Positions 58,679 through 64,000 of a stretch of 64,000 nt of DNA are shown in pieces. How positions within the stretch are numbered: the stretch's first letter is position 1; the number at the start of each line of letters is the position of its first letter. Source of the DNA: Catenulispora sp. GP43. Its GTDB lineage: Bacteria > Actinomycetota > Actinomycetes > Streptomycetales > Catenulisporaceae. The stretch is taken from NCBI RefSeq assembly GCF_041260665.1, contig NZ_JBGCCT010000001.1:310001-374000 (forward strand), given 5' to 3'. The translations under genes and the position numbers were made by a program. Below the pieces are notes generated by a model. The model was not told the DNA's origin and did not search any database. It was given only the letters and a program-made list of their open reading frames with translations.

Positions 58679-59902
58679 TCAGCTCGCCGGGAAGCTCTTG
58701 GCCGGCGGCGCGACCTCGTTCGGGTCCAGGGTCTTCACCACGGTCGGGGTGGTGCCGTCCAGCTTGGCCTGGAACATCGGCTGCAGCAGCGCGTGGTCCG
58801 CGGCGCGGATCGTGTAGGCGCCCTTGACCCCGTCGAAGCTCCAGCCCTCCAGGTTCTTCACCATGGCGTCGACGTCGGTGTCGCCGTTCTCCGCGGCGTG
58901 CACCACCATCTGCGCGGCGGTGAAGCCGTCGGGACTGAACAGGTCCGACTGCTCACCGTGCGCCGCCAGGTAGGCGTCCATCGCCTTGGCCGCGTCGTTG
59001 CTGGTGCCGTCGGGGACGTAGTGCGCCAGGAAGGACACCTTGCCGCCGGTCGAGGCGAACACCGGGTAGGAGGCGCGCACGTCCAGGCCGGTGACGGTGG
59101 TCGTGGAGTCCAGCACGCCCTGCTGGGACAGCGCGGTCCACAGCGCCTGCGCCGTGGTGCCGGCCCAGGCCACGAACAGCAGGTCCGGCTTGGCGTTCTT
59201 GGCCTGGGTGGCGAACGGCGTCAGGTCGGTGGCGCTGGGCGGGGCGAGCACCGAGTCCACCTTGGCGCCCTTGGCCCCGAGCACCGCCTTCACCGCCGCG
59301 ACGTTCGCCTGGCCGAAGGCGCTGTCCTGGGCCAGGACCGTGACGTGCTTGTTCGTCAGGTCGCCGACGAAGGACGCGGCGGTGGCGATGTCCTGATACG
59401 TCTCGCGGCCCGACCGGAACGTGTACTTGTTCAGGCCGGTGACCTCGTCGGTCGCGGCCGGGCCGGAGATGAACAGCACCTTGTTCTGCGCGGCCAGCGG
59501 CGCCACCTGGAGCGCCACGCCGGAGGCGGTGGACCCGGCCAGGATGCGGTAGCCCTGGCCGATCAGGTCCTTGGCGGCGCTGACCGCCTTGGTCGGGTCC
59601 CCCGCGTCGTCGCGCTGGACCACCTCGATCTTGTGGCCGTTCACGGCGTCGGTGCCGTGCGTGGCATAGTCCAGGCCGGCCAGGAAGCCCTGGTAGTAGT
59701 CCTTGCCGTAGTCGGCGAGCGCCCCGGTCTCGGAGTAGACGAGGCCGACCTTGATCGGCGCGCCGGAGGCCCCCGAGGAGGAGCCGCCGCCTGACGACCC
59801 GCCGGCCGCCTTGCTCGGGCTCCCGCACGCGGCCAGGGCCGCGATGGCCGCGGCGGCTATGGCGGCGGCGCTGTATCTGCGCAGGATGCTGGTGGAATGC
59901 AT
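58679..59902 (-). CDS. livK: Leu/Ile/Val-type periplasmic-binding lipoprotein
   Basis: A 407-residue type-I binding protein. The lipoprotein signal has lipobox L-A-A-C near residue 26, followed by a Gly/Ser linker. I-K-V-G-L-V-Y-S-E-T-G-A-L-A-D-Y-G opens the binding domain, with V-V-Q-R-D-D-A-G-D-P and I-S-G-P-A-A-T-D-E-V later. Such proteins bind branched-chain amino acids, amides, urea or short organic acids. The downstream position to CoA-transferase genes suggests an acid substrate. TAACGT 7 nt before the ATG may give it its own leaderless promoter inside the scoB end. Confidence 0.92.
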   Translation of the reverse strand: MHSTSILRRYSAAAIAAAAIAALAACGSPSKAAGGSSGGGSSSGASGAPIKVGLVYSETGALADYGKDYYQGFLAGLDYATHGTDAVNGHKIEVVQRDDAGDPTKAVSAAKDLIGQGYRILAGSTASGVALQVAPLAAQNKVLFISGPAATDEVTGLNKYTFRSGRETYQDIATAASFVGDLTNKHVTVLAQDSAFGQANVAAVKAVLGAKGAKVDSVLAPPSATDLTPFATQAKNAKPDLLFVAWAGTTAQALWTALSQQGVLDSTTTVTGLDVRASYPVFASTGGKVSFLAHYVPDGTSNDAAKAMDAYLAAHGEQSDLFSPDGFTAAQMVVHAAENGDTDVDAMVKNLEGWSFDGVKGAYTIRAADHALLQPMFQAKLDGTTPTVVKTLDPNEVAPPAKSFPAS

Positions 59903-59909
59903 GGCCGGA

Positions 59910-59915
59910 ACGTTA
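59910..59915 (-). promoter_or_regulatory. Possible internal -10 for the liv genes
   Basis: Minus-strand TAACGT is followed by 7 nt and the binding-protein ATG. It overlaps the scoB stop codon. It would allow the importer to be made independently of the CoA-transferase. Confidence 0.4.
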
Positions 59916-60578
59916 AGTGCGCGTTACGGGCCCCGAAATGTGGGCCACCGCCACATCGAGGGGCGCCGCGGTGTTGGCCATCACCTCCTCGACGCCGACA
60001 CCCGGCGCCAGCTCGACCAGCCGGAAGCCCTCGGGTGTCACGTCGAGGACCGCGAGGTCGGTGATGACGCGGTCGACGACACCCTTGCCGGTCAGGGGAA
60101 GCGTGCACTCCTGGAGTAGCTTCGGGTAACCGTCCTTCGCAGTGTGCTCCATCACCACCAGCACCCGCCGCGCGCCGTGCACCAGGTCCATCGCGCCGCC
60201 CATGCCCTTGACCAGCTTGCCGGGCACGGTCCAGTTCGCCAGGTCGCCACGGGCCGAGACCTGCATGGCGCCGAGCACCGCGGTGTCGATGTGGCCGCCG
60301 CGGATCATGCCGAAGGAGGTGGCCGAGTCGAAGAAGCTCGCCCCGGGCCGGACCGTGACGGTCTCTTTGCCGGCGTTGACGAGGTCGGGGTCGACGACGT
60401 CCGGAGCCGGGTAGGGACCGAGGCCCAGGATGCCGTTCTCCGACTGCAGGACCACTTCGACGCCGGGCGGGAGGTGGCCGGGGATCAGCGTCGGCAGGCC
60501 GATGCCGAGGTTGACGTAGGAGCCGTCACGGAGTTCGCGCGCCGCTCGGGCGGCCATTTCGTCGCGGGTGAGGGGCAT
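59913..60578 (-). CDS. scoB: 3-oxoacid CoA-transferase, beta subunit
   Basis: The 221-residue subunit B carries the catalytic Glu in [11 protein letters not shown] near residue 46, after [11 protein letters not shown]. The [20 protein letters not shown] and K-G-M-G-G-A-M-D-L segments are diagnostic. With subunit A it moves CoA from succinyl-CoA (or acetyl-CoA) to acetoacetate. The ATG at 60578 follows the scoA stop by one base. Confidence 0.95.
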   Translation of the reverse strand: MPLTRDEMAARAARELRDGSYVNLGIGLPTLIPGHLPPGVEVVLQSENGILGLGPYPAPDVVDPDLVNAGKETVTVRPGASFFDSATSFGMIRGGHIDTAVLGAMQVSARGDLANWTVPGKLVKGMGGAMDLVHGARRVLVVMEHTAKDGYPKLLQECTLPLTGKGVVDRVITDLAVLDVTPEGFRLVELAPGVGVEEVMANTAAPLDVAVAHISGPVTRT

Positions 60579-60579
60579 G

Positions 60580-61290
60580 TCAGGAAACTCCGTTCGGGGT
60601 GGTGGTCCGCTTCTCGATGCGCTTGTCCCGCTGGTCCGGCGGGACCTGGACCACGCGCTGCACGAAGACGCCCGGCAGGTGGATCTCGTCGGGGTCGAGC
60701 TCCCCGGGCTCGACGAGCTCTTCGACCTCCGCGAGGGTGACCCGGCCGGCCATCGCCACGACCGGGTTGAAGTTGCGGGCCGAAGCGTGGAAGACGAGGT
60801 TCCCGTGGCGGTCCCCCTTCGCGGCGCGGACCAGCGCGAAGTCCGCGGTGATGGCGGGTTCCAGCAGGTACTCGCGACCGCCGAGGACGCGTGTCTCCTT
60901 GCCCTCGGCGACGCTCGTGCCGACGCCGGCCGGGGTGTAGTACGCCGGGATCCCCAGGCCGCCGGCGCGCAGGCTCTCGGCGAGCGTGCCCTGCGGCAGG
61001 AGCTCGACCTCCAGCTCGCCGGCCAGGTACTGGCGTGCGAACTCCTTGTTCTCGCCGACATAGGAGCTGGTCATCTTGGCGATGCGGCCCGCGCTCAGCA
61101 GCAGGCCGAGGCCCCAGTCGTCCACGCCGCAGTTGTTGGAGACGACGGAGAGCCCGGTCGCGCCCTGCTCGAGCAGGGCAGTTATCAGGGTGCTGGGGAT
61201 TCCGCAGAGGCCGAAGCCGCCCACGGCGAGCGTGGCCGCCGAGGGGATGTCGGCCACCGCTTGGGACGGGGTCGGGGCTGTCTTGTCCAT
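60580..61290 (-). CDS. scoA: 3-oxoacid CoA-transferase, alpha subunit
   Basis: The 236-residue subunit A has [10 protein letters not shown] near residue 24, [12 protein letters not shown] and the strongly conserved [18 protein letters not shown] and [13 protein letters not shown]. It is fixed to scoB by a one-base gap. Succinyl-CoA:acetoacetate transfer fits the 3-hydroxybutyrate dehydrogenase two genes upstream. The last 12 residues are basic and divergent. Confidence 0.95.
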   Translation of the reverse strand: MDKTAPTPSQAVADIPSAATLAVGGFGLCGIPSTLITALLEQGATGLSVVSNNCGVDDWGLGLLLSAGRIAKMTSSYVGENKEFARQYLAGELEVELLPQGTLAESLRAGGLGIPAYYTPAGVGTSVAEGKETRVLGGREYLLEPAITADFALVRAAKGDRHGNLVFHASARNFNPVVAMAGRVTLAEVEELVEPGELDPDEIHLPGVFVQRVVQVPPDQRDKRIEKRTTTPNGVS

Positions 61291-61298
61291 GGGGATGG

Positions 61299-61351
61299 AC
61301 GGTATGGACGAACTACGGCGTTTGATATGTCTTCGCCCGCCACAAGATCAA
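61299..61351 (-). promoter_or_regulatory. Promoter region before scoA
   Basis: Two readings fit in the 74-bp gap between the PucR-family gene and scoA. One is TTGATC (61346-61351), 18-nt spacer, TATCAA (61322-61327). The other is a leaderless type with TACCGT (61299-61304) 8 nt before the ATG. No Shine-Dalgarno sequence precedes scoA, which slightly favours the second. Confidence 0.4.
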
Positions 61352-61364
61352 GCGGGGTTGTGCG

Positions 61365-63296
61365 TCAGAGCCCCATGACGCGCCGGATCTGGAGCGCCAG
61401 CTGGATCTCCAGGCTGCGGCCGGGCTCCTGCCAGTCGGCGCCGAGCAGCCGCGCGGTGCGGTCCAGGCGCTGGGTCACGGTGTTGACGTGGATGTGCAGG
61501 GCCTCGCCGGTGCGGCCGAGGCTGCGGCCGCAGGCGAAGTACTGCTCAACCGTGCCGAGCAGGTCGGTGCCGCGCTTGGCGTCGTAGTCGACCAGCGGCC
61601 CGAGGGCGTTGCGCACCACGGCGCCGGGATCGCCGCCGCCGAGGACCAGCGCCAGGAAGCCGAGGTCGGAGGACGCGGCGGCGCAGCCGCCGCGTCCGAG
61701 GGCGTGCAGGGCGCTGAGACAGCGGACCGCTTCGGCGTGGGCGTCGGCGTACGCGGCCACGTCCGACTTCGGACCACCCGCGCCGACCGTGACCGGATGG
61801 GCCAGACCGCCGCGCAGCGCGGACAAGACACGCTGCGCTGCTGCGGCCGCATCGTGGCCGGGAAGCAGGAGGACGATGCGGCCCTCGTGCGAACCCGCGA
61901 GGCCGCCCTCGGCCTTGGCCAGGCGGCCGGCGGCGAAGTGCGCGCGGGGACGGTCGGCCGGGGCGGCGTCGGCGGCCACGACGACGTGGGGACGGTCCAG
62001 GTCGACACCGACGCGGCGGGCACGCTCGGCGAGGGTGGAGGTGTGGCGGACCGGGACGGCGAGGAGGTCGTCGAGCAGATCGCCGCCCAACCGCTCCGCG
62101 GCTTCGGCTTCAGACCTGCGCATCAGCAGATGGAGCGCGACGACGAGCGCCGCACGCTCAAGGATGCGCTGGTCGACATCGCTGAACGACTCGGGCGCGT
62201 GCAGGATCAGCGCGCCCAGGGGTTCGGCCGCGGCGGCCACCGCCGCGACGACCAGGTCGCCGGAGCGCACAGCGTGGCCAGTCGCCGCGGACAAGGAGAT
62301 CAGATCAGCCGCGTCGCGAAGGACCATCCCGAGCTCGGGGTTCTCGTCCTCGGCGGGTATTCCGGCCTCGGCCGCCTCTCCCCCAAGCGCCGTCACCACC
62401 CCGTCCGCGTCGACCACCACCAGCCCGCCGCCGAGCGCCTCCGCGACCGCCGCCGCGATCCCTTCCACGTCGCCGCCTCGCAGCACCAGGTCCGCCAGCT
62501 TGTCGTGCACCGCCGCGGCCCGCTCGACCGCTTCGCTGTGCGCGCGCACCAGCTCGTTCGCCGAGCGCAGCTCGCCGAGGGCGTCGCGGGTGGCCTGCAG
62601 CAGGCGCGCGTTGTCGATGGCGACCGCGGCATGCGCGGCCAGGGAGCCGAGCAGCGTGATCTCGTGGCGCGCGAAGGGCCGGGCGGTGCGGTTGGCGGCG
62701 AACAGCACGCCGATCACCCGGCTGCCGAGCACCAGCGGGACGCCGAGGATGGCGATCAGCCCCTCCTCGCCGACGCCCTCGTCGATCTCGTTCGTGTGCC
62801 GGAAGCGGGCGTCGCCGGGATAGTTGGGCGTGACGTACGGCTTCGCGGTCTGCGCGACCAGGCCGCCCAGGCCCGCGCCCATCGGCAGGCGCAGGGACTG
62901 GAAGCGGGCCGACACCGAGCCGTGGGTCACCCGCATGTACGTGTCGCCGCGGTCCGGGTCGTCGAGGGTCAGGTAGGTGACGTCCGCGCCGATCAGCGTG
63001 TGCGCACGGGTGACGATCGCCTTCAGGACCGCGCCGAGGTCGCGCAGGGCGGCCAGGTCGCCGGCGGTCTCGAAGAGCGCGACCAGCTCCGCCTCGCGGC
63101 GGCGGGAGCGGGCCAGGGTCGCGCGCACCTCCAGCGCCACCCGTTTGGCCGCCTCCAGCTCGGCCAGCTCCTCGGCGCCCGCGCCGGCCACGCGGGCGGC
63201 GACCACCGGGCCGTCGTACTCGATGGCGGCGGCGTCGCGGGCCAGCAGGTCGAGGAACACCGAAGCGGTGGCGAGCTCGGACATGGCGCCCAGCAT
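61365..63296 (-). CDS. PucR/CdaR-family regulator with GAF domain
   Basis: A 643-residue regulator. Helical N-terminus, coiled segment (about 50-85), GAF domain (about 85-240; T-L-I-G-A-D-V-T-Y-L-T-L-D and V-L-F-A-A-N-R-T-A), a second linker and GAF-like part, a degenerate GGDEF-like CdaR region, and a C-terminal PucR helix-turn-helix (E-Q-Y-F-A-C-G-R-S-L-G-R-T-G-E-A-L-H-I-H-V-N-T-V-T-Q-R). This order is usual for regulators of acid or purine catabolism. ATG 63296 with GGTGAGG upstream is taken as start; ATG 63284 is possible. Placed between the dehydrogenase and scoAB, it probably activates this run. Confidence 0.87.
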   Translation of the reverse strand: MLGAMSELATASVFLDLLARDAAAIEYDGPVVAARVAGAGAEELAELEAAKRVALEVRATLARSRRREAELVALFETAGDLAALRDLGAVLKAIVTRAHTLIGADVTYLTLDDPDRGDTYMRVTHGSVSARFQSLRLPMGAGLGGLVAQTAKPYVTPNYPGDARFRHTNEIDEGVGEEGLIAILGVPLVLGSRVIGVLFAANRTARPFARHEITLLGSLAAHAAVAIDNARLLQATRDALGELRSANELVRAHSEAVERAAAVHDKLADLVLRGGDVEGIAAAVAEALGGGLVVVDADGVVTALGGEAAEAGIPAEDENPELGMVLRDAADLISLSAATGHAVRSGDLVVAAVAAAAEPLGALILHAPESFSDVDQRILERAALVVALHLLMRRSEAEAAERLGGDLLDDLLAVPVRHTSTLAERARRVGVDLDRPHVVVAADAAPADRPRAHFAAGRLAKAEGGLAGSHEGRIVLLLPGHDAAAAAQRVLSALRGGLAHPVTVGAGGPKSDVAAYADAHAEAVRCLSALHALGRGGCAAASSDLGFLALVLGGGDPGAVVRNALGPLVDYDAKRGTDLLGTVEQYFACGRSLGRTGEALHIHVNTVTQRLDRTARLLGADWQEPGRSLEIQLALQIRRVMGL

Positions 63297-63306
63297 CACG
63301 CGCACC

Positions 63307-64000
63307 TCACCGCGCTGTCCATCCACCGTCCATGGCCATAGAGGCGCCGGAGACCGAAGCCGCGGCCGGGGAGCACAGGTAGGCCACGAGCTCGGCCACC
63401 TCGGCGGGCTCGATCAGGCGCTTGACGGCCGAGCGCTCCAGCATCACCTTGGCCACCACCTCCTCCTCCGGGATGCCGTGCGCGGCGGCCTGGTCGGCGA
63501 TCTGGTTCTCGACCAGCGGCGTGCGCACGTAGGCCGGGTTCACGCAGTTCGAGGTGACCCCGTACGGCGCGCCCTCCAGCGCCGCGACCTTCGACAGCCC
63601 TTCCAGGCCGTGCTTGGCGGTCACGTACGCGGCCTTGAACTCCGAGGCCCGCAGGCCGTGCGCCGAGGAGATGTTCACGATCCGGCCCCAGCCGCGCTCG
63701 TACATGTGCGGCAGCGACTCGCGGATCAGGCGGAACGGCGCCTCCAGCATCAGTCGCAGGATCAGCGAGTAGCGTTCGACCGGGAACTCGTGAAGCGGGG
63801 CCACATGCTGCAGGCCGGCGTTGTTGACCAGCACGTCCACCCCGCCGATCCGGTGCGGCAGCGCCGAGGCCTGGTCCAGGTCGCTCAGGTCGGCGACCAG
63901 CGCCTGGCCGCCGACCTTCTCGGCGGCGGCGTGCGCGCCGTCGGCGCTGATGTCGGCCACGACCACCTTGGCCCCGGCCGCGGCCAGCCGTTCGGCGCAG
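63307..64000 (-). CDS. 3-hydroxybutyrate dehydrogenase (SDR), 5' end outside the window
   Basis: The visible 231 residues are a classical short-chain dehydrogenase without the first Rossmann strand and TGxxxGIG, which lie beyond base 64000. The reading frame continues to the edge (A-E-R-L-A-A-A-G-A-K). V-N-N-A-G-L-Q, the catalytic S in N-I-S-S-A-H-G, Y-x3-K in Y-V-T-A-K-H-G and the P-A-Y-V-R-T-P-L-V loop are present. H-V-A-P-L and the internal Q/K residues match 3-hydroxybutyrate dehydrogenases, which oxidise 3-hydroxybutyrate to acetoacetate with NAD. Its stop is 10 bp before the PucR-family start. Confidence 0.88.
   Translation of the reverse strand, partial: CAERLAAAGAKVVVADISADGAHAAAEKVGGQALVADLSDLDQASALPHRIGGVDVLVNNAGLQHVAPLHEFPVERYSLILRLMLEAPFRLIRESLPHMYERGWGRIVNISSAHGLRASEFKAAYVTAKHGLEGLSKVAALEGAPYGVTSNCVNPAYVRTPLVENQIADQAAAHGIPEEEVVAKVMLERSAVKRLIEPAEVAELVAYLCSPAAASVSGASMAMDGGWTAR

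Overview
The window looks like chromosomal DNA of a high-GC actinobacterium of the Streptomyces/Catenulispora kind. Most genes have strongly G/C-ending codons. The rpsO-pnp-M16 peptidase-dapB order and a chromosomal type VII (ESX) locus beside rpsO are actinobacterial features, as I recall from Streptomyces. Many genes have a TAnnnT box only 6-8 nt before an ATG or GTG, the actinobacterial leaderless-mRNA pattern. I cannot fix the genus from the sequence alone.

Layout. 0.1-4.6 kb: RidA-like protein, alpha/beta hydrolase, a TetR regulator divergent from an MpaB-family (DUF2236) protein across clear palindromic operators, and a secreted TAP-like peptidase. 4.7-10.1 kb: leftward rpsO, pnp, M16 peptidase, dapB and a TPR membrane protein. 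10.3-25.3 kb: a type VII secretion locus with a small helical protein carrying a YxxxD signal, a WxG-type partner, the protease mycosin, a DUF222-HNH nuclease gene, eccD and eccC (divergent), a PadR/HAAS pair, then eccB and eccE (divergent). No EsxA/EsxB-sized pair is present. 25.3-31.7 kb: M20 peptidase, an unknown membrane protein, an HMCES/YedK protein, aroA and rsgA.

31.8-35.3 kb holds a poorly characterised cluster: a helical protein with a vWA-like C-terminus (Ro60/TROVE-like design), an overlapping partner with a Fis-like C-terminal helix-turn-helix, and a convergent membrane protein with a Gln-Asp repeat. 35.5-49.4 kb: giant NAD-glutamate dehydrogenase, tryptophan 2,3-dioxygenase, a GNAT acetyltransferase, a MacB/FtsX-type ABC exporter, an FAD oxidoreductase behind a multi-site operator, a TMEM175-like channel, a MarR regulator, initiator tRNA-Met and an alpha/beta hydrolase. 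49.5-55.2 kb: a carbohydrate ABC importer with a Gfo/Idh/MocA dehydrogenase, divergent from a ROK regulator. 55.1-64 kb: one leftward run of 3-hydroxybutyrate dehydrogenase (cut by the window edge), a PucR/CdaR regulator, both subunits of a 3-oxoacid CoA-transferase and a complete branched-chain-amino-acid-type ABC importer. This reads as uptake and catabolism of a ketone-body-like or short acid substrate.

The parts most worth following up are the ESX locus, with its PE/PPE-like pair and a low-GC block running from the substrate gene into the protease gene, and the vWA/TROVE-like two-gene unit.
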